Made by a program: the position numbers and the translations under genes
Notes under the pieces: generated by a model
Database searches by the model: none
What the model was told of the DNA's origin: nothing
The model's input: the letters and a program-made list of their open reading frames with translations, nothing else
Part shown: in pieces, positions 54,504-64,000 of the stretch
How the letters are laid out: each line of letters begins with the position of its first letter
Numbering within the stretch: the first letter of the stretch is position 1
Origin: Achromobacter seleniivolatilans
GTDB taxonomy: Bacteria > Pseudomonadota > Gammaproteobacteria > Burkholderiales > Burkholderiaceae_B
NCBI RefSeq assembly: GCF_030864005.1
Contig: NZ_CP132976.1
Span: 4,216,001 to 4,280,000 of the forward strand
Length of the DNA stretch: 64,000 nt
Reading direction: 5' to 3'

Positions 54504-55169
54504 ATGTCCCGACGCGAAAACACCGAGCGGCAGATACTGCAGGCGCTGCAAGCCCAGATCCTGGAAACAGGCATGGGCGGCGTAGGCATCAATGCCATCG
54601 CCAAGCGAGCCGGTGTCAGCAAGGAACTCATCTACCGCTACTTTGACGGCATGCCCGGCCTGATGCTGGCCTGGATGCAAGAGCAAGATTTCTGGACCCG
54701 CAACCCAGACCTGCTGGCCGCGGACGAATCCAGCCAGCGCACACCAGGCGAACTGGTGCTGGCAATGCTGCGCGCGCAGATCGACGCGCTTGCCGGCAAC
54801 GAAACACTGCGTGAAGTGCGCCGCTGGGAATTGATCGAACGCAATGAAGTGTCCGCGCCCTTGGCCGAACGCCGTGAACGCGCCGCGCGCGGTTTCATCG
54901 ACCGCGTTGACGGCCTGACTCCCGACGCAGACATGCCCGCCATGGTCAGCGTAATGCTGGCGGGGGTCCTGTACCTGATGTTGCGCGCCAAGACTGAATC
55001 CCATTTTCTGGGTGTGCCGCTGCGCACGCCTGAAGGCTGGGATCGCATCAATGGCGCCCTGGAACATCTGGTGGCCCACGGTTTCCCCGCCCCCTTGAAT
55101 ACCGAATCGCTAGCCAACCTGGAGGCGCGCCGCGGCAAACCCCGGCCGCCCCCTGATCCCGAAACCTGA
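54504..55169 (+). CDS. TetR-family transcriptional regulator
   Basis: 221 residues: N-terminal helix-turn-helix (VGINAIAKRAGVSKELIYRYFDG), then a ligand-binding helical domain (TetR C-terminal type) and a proline-rich tail. The AAGGAA just upstream acts as SD. First gene of the tetR/D-aminoacylase/oxidoreductase operon, so probably autoregulated through the palindrome at 54236. Confidence 0.9.
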   Translation: MSRRENTERQILQALQAQILETGMGGVGINAIAKRAGVSKELIYRYFDGMPGLMLAWMQEQDFWTRNPDLLAADESSQRTPGELVLAMLRAQIDALAGNETLREVRRWELIERNEVSAPLAERRERAARGFIDRVDGLTPDADMPAMVSVMLAGVLYLMLRAKTESHFLGVPLRTPEGWDRINGALEHLVAHGFPAPLNTESLANLEARRGKPRPPPDPET

Positions 55170-55182
55170 GCCTCTTCCACTC

Positions 55183-56682
55183 ATGACCGCCCATACCGAT
55201 CCGCAGGAATACGACCTCATCATCACCGGTGGCCACGTCGCCGACGGCCTGGGCGGCCCCGCCCGCAGAGCCGATGTCGCCATTCACGGCGAGCGCATCG
55301 CCGCTGTTGGCGATGGCGCCCAATGGCGGGCAAAGCGCCGTATCGATGCGACGGACAAGGTGGTGTCTCCGGGTTTCATCGACTGCCACACCCACGATGA
55401 CCGCGCCCTGTTGAACACCCCCCTGATGCGGCCCAAGGTCAGCCAGGGGATCACTACGGTTGTCACCGGTAACTGCGGTATCAGCCTGGCGCCGGTGCGC
55501 ACGCCGGGCGACATCGTCCCGCCGCCGCTGAACCTGCTGGCCAAACACACGGGTGAGCTATACGCCCGCATGCAGGACTATGCCGATGCGCTGGACGCGG
55601 CGCCTGCCGCCGTCAACAGCCTGGCACTGGTGGGCCACTCCAGTCTGCGCGTGTCCGCCATGGACCGCCTGGACAGACCAGCCGACAAGAACGAGGTCGC
55701 CACGATGCGCCGCGCGCTTGACCAGGCCATGGCGGCCGGCGCAGCCGGGCTGTCCACCGGCCTGTACTACCCCACCGCCATGCATGCCAGCACGGAAGAA
55801 GTCATCGGCGTGGCCGAGCCGCTGGCCGCATGGCGCGGTCTGTACACGACCCATCTGCGCGACGAGGCCGACCACGTCTGCGATTCCATGGAAGAAGCCT
55901 TCCTGATCGGGCGCGCCGCCGATGTACCCGCCATTCTTTCGCACCACAAAGTCACCGGCAAACACAACCACGGGCGCACCGCCGAAACGCTGGCGCTCTA
56001 TGACCGCGCGCGAGCCAATCAGCCGCTGGGCATGGACGTGTATCCCTACGCGGCGTCCTCCACTATTTTGGAGCCGCGCCGTGTGTCGGCCGGCGAAAAA
56101 ATCATCGTGACGTGGTCGCAAACGCGCCCGGAAATCCAGGGCGTGGATCTGCGCGAACTGGCCGCGCGCGAAGGCCGCGATCCCACCGCTCTGGCTGAAG
56201 AGCTGTCGCCGGGCGGCGCCATTTACTTCTCGATGGACGAAGAGGACGTCAAGCGCGTCATCAGCCACGGCAGCGTCATGATCGGCTCCGATGGCCTTCC
56301 GCATGACCAGCGGCCGCACCCGCGCTTGTGGGGCGCATTCTCACGCGTACTGGCGCGTTATGTGCGCGAGATGCGCGTGCTGGGCATGGAAGTAGCGATA
56401 CGCCGCATGACCAGCCTGACGGCCGCCCAGTTCGGCCTGAAAGACCGTGGCGTCCTGCGCGCCGGCTGTTATGCCGACGTTGTGATCTTCGACCCGCGCA
56501 CCGTTACTGACCTGGCCAGCTTTGCCGAACCCACGCTGCCGTCCACGGGCATCCAGGCAGTCATTGTCAACGGCCTGCTGGTCGAGGAAAACGGCGCGCC
56601 CACCGGCGCCCGCCCGGGCCGGCTGCTGCGCGGCGACGACCGCGCCGCGCCCGGCTTCGAGACTCCGGCCTGGGCGGCTTGA
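55183..56682 (+). CDS. N-acyl-D-amino-acid deacylase (D-aminoacylase)
   Basis: 499-residue amidohydrolase. The zinc site is visible: FIDCHTHDD (HxH), the bridging cysteine in VVTGNCGIS, histidines in TTHLRDEA and LSHHKVTGKHNHG, and an aspartate in GSDGLPHDQRPHPRLWGAF. It removes the acyl group from N-acyl-D-amino acids. A D-amino acid dehydrogenase-type flavoprotein follows, giving a coherent catabolic pair. Confidence 0.92.
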   Translation: MTAHTDPQEYDLIITGGHVADGLGGPARRADVAIHGERIAAVGDGAQWRAKRRIDATDKVVSPGFIDCHTHDDRALLNTPLMRPKVSQGITTVVTGNCGISLAPVRTPGDIVPPPLNLLAKHTGELYARMQDYADALDAAPAAVNSLALVGHSSLRVSAMDRLDRPADKNEVATMRRALDQAMAAGAAGLSTGLYYPTAMHASTEEVIGVAEPLAAWRGLYTTHLRDEADHVCDSMEEAFLIGRAADVPAILSHHKVTGKHNHGRTAETLALYDRARANQPLGMDVYPYAASSTILEPRRVSAGEKIIVTWSQTRPEIQGVDLRELAAREGRDPTALAEELSPGGAIYFSMDEEDVKRVISHGSVMIGSDGLPHDQRPHPRLWGAFSRVLARYVREMRVLGMEVAIRRMTSLTAAQFGLKDRGVLRAGCYADVVIFDPRTVTDLASFAEPTLPSTGIQAVIVNGLLVEENGAPTGARPGRLLRGDDRAAPGFETPAWAA

Positions 56683-56767
56683 CGCCATCTTTCGCCGCGT
56701 ACCGCCCGGCATGCGCGGGCGCCCTCCCCATTCGTCGCGCTCCGGTGCGGCGCCGCTCTGGAGCATC

Positions 56768-58018
56768 ATGCACATAGTCGTCATCGGCGCGGGGGTGGTC
56801 GGTATGACCACCGCCTATTTCCTGCATCGCGAGGGACATCGCGTCACGGTCGTGGACGCCGGGACCGGCCCCGGGCAGGCCACCAGCATGGCCAACGGCG
56901 CTCAACTCAGCTATAGCTTTGTGGCGCCGCTGGCCGATCCAGCGGTGCTGCCCAAGCTGCCTTCGTGGCTGCTGGGCCAGGACACGCCGCTGCGCTTTCG
57001 GCCCCGGCTGGACCCTGATCAGTGGCGCTGGAGCCTCGCCTTCCTGCGGGCCTGCACCCGTTCCAAAAGCCGCTCCACCACTCGAGAACTGCTGGCGCTG
57101 GGCCTGTATAGCCGTTTATGCGTTCACGACATGATCCGGCAGGTCAACCCGGACTTCGATTTTTCGTCATCGGGAAAGTTGCTGGTCTACCAGGACGCCG
57201 CCGCCTACGCGCATGCGCTTTCGCAACGCGACTACCAGGCCACGCTGGGGTGCGAGCAGCGCGTGATGGATCGTCAGGCTTGCCTGGATCTGGAGCCCGC
57301 GCTGGCCGATATCGGACCCAGCATCAAGGGCGCGATCTACACCCCAACGGAAGACGCAGGCGACTGTCTGCGGTTATGTACCGAGCTGGAACGCATTCTG
57401 CGCGCAGCGCCCGACCCGGCGCGCTTCCATTTCAATACTGCGGTCCGCTCCTTGCGCACCGAACGCGGCCGCGTGGTGGCTGCCACGACACAAGCCGGTG
57501 AGCTGGACGCGGATCAGTTTGTATTGGCCAGCGGCATGGGCGCGCAATCACTGGCGCAAGGCATCGGCCTGAACCTGCAGATTCATCCGCTCAAGGGCTA
57601 CAGCCTGACCTACGCACTGGCCCCGGACAGCATTGCGCCGCAGGCCAGCATCAGCGATATCCGCCGCAAAGTGGTTTATGCGCGTTTGGGTAGCCGGTTG
57701 CGCGTAGCTGGCATGGTGGATATCGGCACGCGCAACCACGGCATTGATCCTGCCCGTGTGCGCAGCCTGGAACGTGACGTGGCGCAGTTTTTTCCGCGCC
57801 TGAATCCCGCAGAGGCGCCGCAAGCCTGGGCCGGTCTGCGGCCTGCGCGCCCCGATGGCAAACCGCTGATCGGCGCCACGCCCTATCGCAATCTGTGGTT
57901 AAACACTGGCCATGGCGGCCTGGGTTTCACGTTGGCCGCTGGCAGCGCAAAGATGCTGGCGGATCTGATGCGGGGCCGCAGCCCCGCCGTAGACGCCACG
58001 CCCTTCGCCCTGGCGTAG
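56768..58018 (+). CDS. D-amino acid dehydrogenase-type FAD oxidoreductase
   Basis: 416 residues from ATG 56768 (GGAG 5 nt upstream); a longer frame runs back into the deacylase gene. N-terminal VVIGAGVVGMTTAYFLHREG binds FAD; ANGAQLSYSFVAPLADP and the C-terminal RPARPDGKPLIGATPYRNLWLNTGHGGLGFTLAAGS are DadA hallmarks. Oxidises D-amino acids to 2-oxo acids, matching the deacylase upstream. Confidence 0.9.
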   Translation: MHIVVIGAGVVGMTTAYFLHREGHRVTVVDAGTGPGQATSMANGAQLSYSFVAPLADPAVLPKLPSWLLGQDTPLRFRPRLDPDQWRWSLAFLRACTRSKSRSTTRELLALGLYSRLCVHDMIRQVNPDFDFSSSGKLLVYQDAAAYAHALSQRDYQATLGCEQRVMDRQACLDLEPALADIGPSIKGAIYTPTEDAGDCLRLCTELERILRAAPDPARFHFNTAVRSLRTERGRVVAATTQAGELDADQFVLASGMGAQSLAQGIGLNLQIHPLKGYSLTYALAPDSIAPQASISDIRRKVVYARLGSRLRVAGMVDIGTRNHGIDPARVRSLERDVAQFFPRLNPAEAPQAWAGLRPARPDGKPLIGATPYRNLWLNTGHGGLGFTLAAGSAKMLADLMRGRSPAVDATPFALA

Positions 58019-58028
58019 CTGGCGCAGG

Positions 58029-58055
58029 CGGCGCCCTGGCCTCTACAGGGCGCCG
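58029..58055. terminator. Bidirectional terminator
   Basis: CGGCGCCCTG/CAGGGCGCCG arms (10 bp) with a 7-nt loop between convergent genes, followed by TTGCTT. Confidence 0.75.
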
Positions 58056-58059
58056 TTGC

Positions 58060-59064
58060 TTAATCGGCCTTGATACCGCGGCTCTGAATCAGCTTGCCCC
58101 ACTTGTCGCGTTCCTTCACTTCAAAAGCGGCCAGATCGGCGCCGAAGACATTCCCCGCGGTAGCCCCGCCCTGACCCAGCGACTTCTGCAACTCCGGCGA
58201 CTTCAACGCCTGCTTCATGGCGGCGATCAGCTTTTCCACCACTGGCGCGGGTGTGCCGCGTGGCGCATACAGTCCCGACCAGGCGGTGACTTCGAAGCCC
58301 GGCAGACCGGCCTCGGCCATCGTGGGCAAATCAGGCGCGGCAGGACTGCGCTCGGCCGACGTCACGGCAATGCCGCGCAATCGATCGCCCGCTTTCAACG
58401 AGGCCATGGAACTGGGCAGGTTATCCATCAGAATATCGACCTGCCCGCCAATGACGGCAGGAATGGCGGCCGACGATCCTTTGAATGGCACGTGCAGCAT
58501 CTGCAAGCCCGCCATGGATTCGAAGTAGGCGCCCGTCAGATGCACCGACGAACCGATGCCGGGCGAGGCATAGGAATACTTGCCCGGATCTTTCTTCACC
58601 GCCTTCATCACGTCTTCCAGATTGCGCCACGGCGAACCGGCAGCCACCGCCATGACGTTAGGCGTGGAAGCGATCATGCCCAGCGGCACCAGATCGGTCG
58701 CGGGGTTGAAGCCGATATTGCTATAGAGATACTGGTTGACCGTTTGCGTGCCGACGGAGCCCAGCACGATGGTGTAGCCGTCAGGCTGCGCGCGGGCAGC
58801 TGCTGCCACGCCCAGATTGCCGGCCGCGCCCGGCTTGTTCTCAACCACGATGGCTTGCCCCAAGGCGGGCCGCATGTGTTCAGCGATGGTGCGCGCAAAG
58901 ATATCGGTGGTGCCGCCTGGCGGGAATGGCACGATCAGGGTGATCGGCCGCGCGGGCCACTCCGCTGCCGCCGCCGCCCCGCTCAGTCCCAATGTTGCCG
59001 CCATGGCGACGCCAGCCCAGCGTCCAAGCCCGGCGGATACCCGCCCACGAGATAACCAGCCCAT
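58060..59064 (-). CDS. Tripartite tricarboxylate transporter-type binding protein (TctC/Bug)
   Basis: 334 residues from ATG 59064, preceded by AAAGAGG; a TTG at 59103 is an unlikely earlier start. The signal peptide ends near GAAAAA-EW. The Bug-family signature WPARPITLIVPFPPGGTTD opens the mature protein. No TctA/TctB membrane genes are nearby, as is usual for the many orphan Bug proteins in Bordetella and Achromobacter. The shared TetR palindrome upstream suggests it binds an N-acyl-D-amino acid or its product. Confidence 0.9.
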   Translation of the reverse strand: MGWLSRGRVSAGLGRWAGVAMAATLGLSGAAAAAEWPARPITLIVPFPPGGTTDIFARTIAEHMRPALGQAIVVENKPGAAGNLGVAAAARAQPDGYTIVLGSVGTQTVNQYLYSNIGFNPATDLVPLGMIASTPNVMAVAAGSPWRNLEDVMKAVKKDPGKYSYASPGIGSSVHLTGAYFESMAGLQMLHVPFKGSSAAIPAVIGGQVDILMDNLPSSMASLKAGDRLRGIAVTSAERSPAAPDLPTMAEAGLPGFEVTAWSGLYAPRGTPAPVVEKLIAAMKQALKSPELQKSLGQGGATAGNVFGADLAAFEVKERDKWGKLIQSRGIKAD

Positions 59065-59136
59065 CCTCTTTCCCCTTCGTATGAAGTGTGTTCGATTGAT
59101 CAAACGGAATTCGGTGCATCGGTACTGCGCGCTAAG

Positions 59137-59152
59137 GTGACCATATGGTCAC
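59137..59152. promoter_or_regulatory. TetR operator palindrome, site 2
   Basis: GTGACCATATGGTCAC, identical to the core of the site at 54236-54253, 73 bp upstream of the TctC start. The two sites bracket the tetR cluster. Confidence 0.75.
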
Positions 59153-59225
59153 TTTTAGCGCATTAGGAACCTGGGCCGAATGCTTGTCAATAAAAGCGGG
59201 CGGGTTTAGGCGTTATCCCTAGGCG

Positions 59226-60740
59226 TTACTGGGTCGTAGCCGTGTCCGTGGCGGCCGCATTGGCGGCGGGCGTTTCGGTAGCCGGCAAGCCGTCCCAGCC
59301 GCCGCCCAAGGCCACGATGAGATTCACGCTGGCAACCAGCCGCGTGCCCATCAGGCTGAGCGCATTGCGTTCGCTGTTGAGCGCCGTGGCATCCACCACG
59401 GCGACGCTCAAGTAATCCACCAACCCAGCCTTGTATTGGTTCTGGATCAGGCGCAGCGATTCCCGGGCAGACTCCAACGCGCGGCGTTGAACCACCTGTT
59501 CGTTTTCCATCACGTGCAACTGGATCAGATAGTCTTCAACCTCGCGCAAGCCGACCAGCGCCGCCTGACGATACGCCGCTGCTTGCGCGTCATAGGATGC
59601 ACGCGCCTGTTCCACTTGGGCCGCACGGGCGCCGCCATCAAAGATCGTCATCGCCAGCGCTGGCCCCAGGGACCAGAAGCGCGCAGGCGCGGTAAGCAGT
59701 TCAGCGAACTGGCCGTTGCGGAAACCCCCGTCGGCAGACAAGGTCAGCGAAGGGAACCACGCCGCTTGCGCCACGCCAATCTGGGCGTTGGCGGCCGCCG
59801 CACGGCGTTCAGCGGCAGCGATATCTGGGCGGCGTTCCAGCAACTCAGAGGGCAAGCCCACTGGAATCTGCGGCAGCTGCAAGGTAAACACGGCGGGCGG
59901 CAAACTGAACTTGGACGGCGCCTGCCCCATCAACACCGCAATCGCGTGTTCGTACTGGCCGCGCTGCCAATCCAGATCGATCGAATTGGCACGCGTGCTT
60001 TCGACCTGCGTGCGGGCCACGGCCACGTCAGACTGCCCGGCCACGCCAACCTCGTAGCGGTTCTGCGTCAGCTGCAACGACTTTTCGTAGGCCGCCACCG
60101 TCGCGTCCAGCAAGCGCTTCTGCTCGTCCAGCACGCGCAGTTGCAAATAGGTCTGCACCAGAGCCGCTTGCGCGCTCAAGCGCGTCGCCGCCAGATCCGC
60201 CAGGCTGGCTGCCGCGCTGGCTTCAGAGGATTCGGCGCTGCGGCGCACGCGGCCCCACACATCCAATTCCCAGCTGACGTTGCCGGTCAGTGAATACTGG
60301 TTCGACACATTGCTGCCATTGGACGACGATGACGACGAGCCACTGCCGCTGCCGCCGCGCGTCATGCCGGCGCCCGCGCCCACGGTGGGGTAGAAGCCAG
60401 CGCGCGTAGCGCGTACCAGGCCCAACGCCTGCCGGTAGTTGGCCTCGGCCTGCGCAATCGTCTGGTTCGACGTATTCAACTGCGCGATCAACCCATCCAG
60501 CGTGGGGTCGTTGTAGACCCGCCACCAGGCGCCACGGTCTGCATCGTCGCGCGGCTCTGCGGGCTTCCAGCCCTCGACCTGTTCTTGCCCCAGGCTTTCC
60601 TTGTAGTTCGCGCCCACATCCAGTTCAGGACGTTGATAATCCGGTCCGACCGCGCACGCGCCAAGCAGCGCGCACAGCGCCAACGTGACCGCGCTGCGGG
60701 GAAGAAAGGCATTCGAGAACTGCTTGGCGTTACGGATCAT
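59226..60740 (-). CDS. Outer-membrane efflux lipoprotein, NodT family
   Basis: 504 residues. A signal peptide ends in the lipobox [17 protein letters not shown] is typical of TolC-like OprM/NodT factors, with two OEP domains (about 60-270 and 290-490) and a Ser/Gly-rich loop. It overlaps the RND pump gene by four bases and forms the exit duct. Confidence 0.92.
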   Translation of the reverse strand: MIRNAKQFSNAFLPRSAVTLALCALLGACAVGPDYQRPELDVGANYKESLGQEQVEGWKPAEPRDDADRGAWWRVYNDPTLDGLIAQLNTSNQTIAQAEANYRQALGLVRATRAGFYPTVGAGAGMTRGGSGSGSSSSSSNGSNVSNQYSLTGNVSWELDVWGRVRRSAESSEASAAASLADLAATRLSAQAALVQTYLQLRVLDEQKRLLDATVAAYEKSLQLTQNRYEVGVAGQSDVAVARTQVESTRANSIDLDWQRGQYEHAIAVLMGQAPSKFSLPPAVFTLQLPQIPVGLPSELLERRPDIAAAERRAAAANAQIGVAQAAWFPSLTLSADGGFRNGQFAELLTAPARFWSLGPALAMTIFDGGARAAQVEQARASYDAQAAAYRQAALVGLREVEDYLIQLHVMENEQVVQRRALESARESLRLIQNQYKAGLVDYLSVAVVDATALNSERNALSLMGTRLVASVNLIVALGGGWDGLPATETPAANAAATDTATTQ

Positions 60741-63700
60741 GTGTGTTCTATGGAATCAGGGGTTTCGCCGCGTGGGGTGCGCCCGCGCGCAGCCCACAGA
60801 CGAAAACGGTCCAGGTAAAGATAGACCACGGGCGTGGTGTACAGCGTCAGAATCTGGCTCAGGATCAAGCCGCCTACGATGGTAATGCCTAAGGGCTGGC
60901 GCATCTCGACGCCCGCGCCGGTAGCCAGCACCAGCGGCAGCGCGCCAAAAATTGCGGCCATCGTGGTCATCATGATGGGGCGAAAGCGCGTGATGCAGGC
61001 CTGGAAGATCGCGTCGCGCGGCGACATGCCCTGCACGCGCTCGGCCTCCAGCGCAAAGTCCACCATCATGATGGCGTTCTTTTTCACGATGCCGATCAAG
61101 AGGAACACCCCGATCAATGCGATCAGCGTGAAGTCGTATCGCACCAGCAGCAAAGCCAGCAGCGCGCCCAGGCCCGCAGACGGCAAGGTGGAGAGAATCG
61201 TGAGCGGATGCACGAAACTCTCGTACAGAATGCCCAGCACGATATACATGGTGACCAGCGCCGCCAGAATCAGCCACGGCTGCTGCGCCAAGGTTTGCTG
61301 CAAGGCTGCCGCCGTACCTTGGAAACCCGCCTGGATCTGATCCGATGGCAGACCAATGCGTGCCACGGCCGCGTCGATAGCCGCAGTGGCCTGCCCCAGC
61401 GACACGCCGGGCGCCAGACTGAACGACACCGTGTCCGCCACGAACAACCCTTGATGCTGCACGCTCAGGGGCGCGTTGGCGTTTTCCAGCCGCGCAAACG
61501 CCAACAGCGGCACGCGCGCGCCTGTGGACGTGATCACCTCAACATCCTTGAGCGATTCAATATCCTGCGCGAACTTGGGCTCTACGCCCAGCACCACGTG
61601 GTACTGATTCAGCGGGCCATACATGACCGACACCTGACGCTGGCTGAACGAGTTGTTCAGCACCGTCGAAATGGTGGCCATGCTGACGCCCAGCCGTGTT
61701 GCGGCCTCGCGGTCGATCACCAGATTGATCTGGCGGCCCTTGTCTTCCACATCGGTATCCACGTCCGTGATCTCGGGAATCTTAGCCATGGCCTGCTGCA
61801 CCTTCGGCATCCAGCTCCGCAGCAATTCCAGATCGCCCGACATCAGCGTGTAGTCATACGAACCCTGGCTTTGGCGTCCGCCAATGCGGATGTCTTGTTG
61901 CGACACCAGGAACATGCGGGCGCCAGGCATGTTTTGCAGTTTCCCGCGCAACCGGTTGATCACCACGTCTGCCGATACCTTGCGCTCTTCCAGGGGTTTC
62001 AGCTGGATCTGCATGAAGCTGCTGTTGCTGCCGCCGCGCCCGCCGGCGTAACCCGTCATGCTCTGCACGGCCGGATCGGCCAGCACGACTTTGCGCAAGG
62101 CTTCGATCTTGGGCAAGGTGGCCTGGAACGACGTGCCCTGGTCTACCCGAAAGAATCCCAGCAGTTGACCCGTATCCTGCTGCGGGAAAAAGCCCTTGGG
62201 CACCACCATATACAGATAGACGTTCAGCCCCACTGCAACGGCCAGCACCAGCATCATCAGCCGGCCATGCAGCAGCGCCCAGCGTAATGACCGGCGGTAA
62301 CCATCCAGCATCCACTCGAACGCGCCTTCGGACCAGCGCGCCAGACGCCCCGGAGGCTTGGTTTCCTTGGGCTCGTTACGCAGCAGGCGCGCGCACATCA
62401 TCGGCGTCAAGGTCAACGACACGACGAGCGACACCAGAATCGCCGCCGACAAGGTCACGGCAAACTCGCGGAACAGGCGGCCAACCACACCGCCCATCAG
62501 CAAAATGGGAATGAAGACCGCCACCAGCGACAGGCTCATCGACAAGACCGTGAAACCCACCTCGCGCGATCCGCGCAACGCGGCGCGCATGGGCGTCATG
62601 CCGTTTTCCACGTGGCGCATGATGTTCTCAAGCACCACAATCGCGTCATCCACCACAAATCCCGTCGCCACGATCAGCGCCATCAGCGAAATGGTGTTCA
62701 GCGTGAATCCGCACAAATACATGATGCAGAAGGTGCCGATCAGGGACACGGGCACGGCAACGCTGGGAATGATGGCCGCACGCCAGCGCCGCAAGAACAG
62801 CAGCACAACCAGAACCACCAGACCCACGGCGATGATCAGCGTCAGTTCGGCCTCGTGCAACGACGCCCGGATGCTGGGCGTGCGGTCTTGCGCGACCGTC
62901 ATGTTCACATCCGCCGGCATCAATGCCTGCAAGACGGGCAGTTGCGCGCGCACGGCATCGACAGCTTCGATGATATTGGCGTCTGCCTGACGCCGGACAA
63001 TCATCAGAATGGCATTGCGGTTGTTGAAGAAGCCGGTCTGATACAGATCTTCGACCGAGTCCTCAACCTTGGCCACGTCCGAGACCCGAACCGGCGCGCC
63101 ATCGCGCCAGGCCACGATCAGCGGCCGGTATTGTTCGGCCCGGCTGAGCTGGTCGCTGACCATGATCTGCCAGTGATAGCGGTCATTTTCCAGCACGCCC
63201 TTGGGCCGGTTGGCATTGGCGTTGGCCAGCGTTGCGCGCAGTTCATCCAGCGACACCCCGCGGTTGGCAAGCGCGCCCGGCAGCACCGTGACGCGCACTG
63301 CGGGCAGCGAGCTGCCGCCCACCGTGACTTCTCCCACGCCATCAACCTGCGCCAGCTTTTGCGCCACGATGGTCGAGGCAATGTCGTACAGCTGGCCTTG
63401 GCTGAGCGTATCGGACGTCAGCGCCAAGGTCATGATGGGCGCGTCGGATGGATTGGACTTGTGATACGTGGGGTTGCTGCGCAAGCCGGTGGGCAACAAC
63501 GACCGTGCGGCGTTGATCGCGGCCTGTACATCGCGGGCCGCGCCATTGATGTCGCGGGACAGATCGAATTGCAGCGTGATGCGGGTAGAACCCTGCGAGC
63601 TGCTGGACGTCATTTCCGTCACGCCTGCGATGCTGCCCAATGACCGCTCAAGCGGCGTGGCCACGCTGGACGCCATGGTCTCGGGGCTGGCGCCCGGCAG

Positions 63701-63850
63701 GCTTGCAGATACGGATATGGTCGGAATATCCACCTGCGGCAAGGGCGCCACGGGCAACAGGAAAAATGACAGCAGGCCCGCCAGCACAACCGCCAGGCTC
63801 AGCAGCGTCGTCGCCACCGGCCGGGCGATGAAGGGCGCCGACAAAATCAT
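60737..63850 (-). CDS. RND efflux pump inner-membrane subunit, MdtC/MuxC type
   Basis: 1037 residues from ATG 63850. Typical HAE1-RND features: an N-terminal helix ([22 protein letters not shown]), porter domains, the proton-relay helix [17 protein letters not shown], and a second helix set after residue 500. MdtB and MdtC work as a heteromultimer, and this gene overlaps a second pump gene upstream (ATGA). Sequence does not show the substrates; MdtABC/MuxABC pumps export bile salts, novobiocin and similar compounds. Confidence 0.92.
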   Translation of the reverse strand: MILSAPFIARPVATTLLSLAVVLAGLLSFFLLPVAPLPQVDIPTISVSASLPGASPETMASSVATPLERSLGSIAGVTEMTSSSSQGSTRITLQFDLSRDINGAARDVQAAINAARSLLPTGLRSNPTYHKSNPSDAPIMTLALTSDTLSQGQLYDIASTIVAQKLAQVDGVGEVTVGGSSLPAVRVTVLPGALANRGVSLDELRATLANANANRPKGVLENDRYHWQIMVSDQLSRAEQYRPLIVAWRDGAPVRVSDVAKVEDSVEDLYQTGFFNNRNAILMIVRRQADANIIEAVDAVRAQLPVLQALMPADVNMTVAQDRTPSIRASLHEAELTLIIAVGLVVLVVLLFLRRWRAAIIPSVAVPVSLIGTFCIMYLCGFTLNTISLMALIVATGFVVDDAIVVLENIMRHVENGMTPMRAALRGSREVGFTVLSMSLSLVAVFIPILLMGGVVGRLFREFAVTLSAAILVSLVVSLTLTPMMCARLLRNEPKETKPPGRLARWSEGAFEWMLDGYRRSLRWALLHGRLMMLVLAVAVGLNVYLYMVVPKGFFPQQDTGQLLGFFRVDQGTSFQATLPKIEALRKVVLADPAVQSMTGYAGGRGGSNSSFMQIQLKPLEERKVSADVVINRLRGKLQNMPGARMFLVSQQDIRIGGRQSQGSYDYTLMSGDLELLRSWMPKVQQAMAKIPEITDVDTDVEDKGRQINLVIDREAATRLGVSMATISTVLNNSFSQRQVSVMYGPLNQYHVVLGVEPKFAQDIESLKDVEVITSTGARVPLLAFARLENANAPLSVQHQGLFVADTVSFSLAPGVSLGQATAAIDAAVARIGLPSDQIQAGFQGTAAALQQTLAQQPWLILAALVTMYIVLGILYESFVHPLTILSTLPSAGLGALLALLLVRYDFTLIALIGVFLLIGIVKKNAIMMVDFALEAERVQGMSPRDAIFQACITRFRPIMMTTMAAIFGALPLVLATGAGVEMRQPLGITIVGGLILSQILTLYTTPVVYLYLDRFRLWAARGRTPRGETPDSIEHT

Positions 63851-64000
63851 GACACGTCCCCGGCAGCCGGCTCGCGCACGCCGCGCCAACGGCGCGACAT
63901 GCGGTCAAACATCAAATAAATCACGGGGGTCGTAAACAGCGTCAACACCTGCGACAGCAGCAAACCGCCCACCATCACCAGACCCAGAGGCTGACGCAAT
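63847..64000 (-). CDS. RND efflux pump subunit, MdtB/MuxB type (partial)
   Basis: Only the last 50 codons are in the window; the rest lies beyond 64000. The visible C-terminus ([20 protein letters not shown], then [11 protein letters not shown]) is the final transmembrane helix of an RND pump. Its stop overlaps the following pump gene. A membrane-fusion protein gene is expected further upstream. Confidence 0.88.
   Translation of the reverse strand, partial: LRQPLGLVMVGGLLLSQVLTLFTTPVIYLMFDRMSRRWRGVREPAAGDVS

Noticed and set aside
61208..62287. 359-codon plus-strand frame
   Set aside because: Antisense to the RND pump gene, rich in His/Gln/Arg as expected for a shadow frame.

Overview
The window is high-GC chromosomal DNA that looks like a betaproteobacterium of the Alcaligenaceae (Achromobacter/Bordetella type). 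The basis is gene content and order: lptG-apaH, yqgE-ruvX-pyrB-pyrC'-plsC, rubredoxin/thiD-thiE-hemL, and argJ-DUF815-Nudix/ThiE, together with many Liv-type ABC transporters, a TctC-type binding protein and many aromatic catabolism genes. I see no rRNA, tRNA, transposase, phage gene or CRISPR array.

Layout. (1) 0.1-11.7 kb is core housekeeping: LPS export, Ap4A hydrolysis, a pyrimidine-type operon whose ATCase and DHOase homologues have both lost catalytic residues, and thiamine, heme and cell-wall genes. A 1.55-kb gene-free block (2.1-3.7 kb) holds two inverted copies of a mosaic intergenic repeat around a 13-bp minisatellite. (2) 11.9-13.7 kb is a FapA/DUF342 gene. (3) 13.7-20.8 kb is an aromatic-oxidation operon (binding protein, dienelactone hydrolase/NTF2 fusion, Rieske dioxygenase alpha and beta, isochorismatase fold, SDR) divergent from an AraC regulator. 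(4) 20.9-28.8 kb is a seven-gene operon matching the aerobic 2-aminobenzoyl-CoA (anthranilate) pathway. (5) 28.9-35.8 kb is a third repeat copy, a PAS-GAF-GGDEF-EAL protein and a complete SiaABCD phospho-signalling/diguanylate cyclase module. (6) 36.1-42.6 kb is livKHMGF, divergent from an arylformamidase-like hydrolase and a MarR regulator. (7) 42.6-46.9 kb is an unknown membrane protein, argJ, a DUF815 ATPase and a Nudix/ThiE fusion. (8) 46.9-54.1 kb is a second Liv transporter, a LysR regulator, a binding protein and an amidase. (9) 54.2-59.2 kb is a TetR-linked N-acyl-D-amino acid cluster bracketed by two identical palindromes. (10) 59.2-64 kb is an RND efflux operon (MdtBC/MuxBC type plus an outer-membrane factor), cut by the window end.

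How it fits together. Blocks 4 and 6 share a near-identical 20-bp operator placed inside both promoters, so the MarR protein probably controls anthranilate activation, dearomatisation and uptake as one regulon. The Sia/phosphodiesterase block and a repeat copy now lie between the two halves. The binding proteins of blocks 3 and 6 are clear paralogues, so the Rieske operon probably handles a chemically related aromatic acid. Strong hairpins sit at most convergent gene ends.
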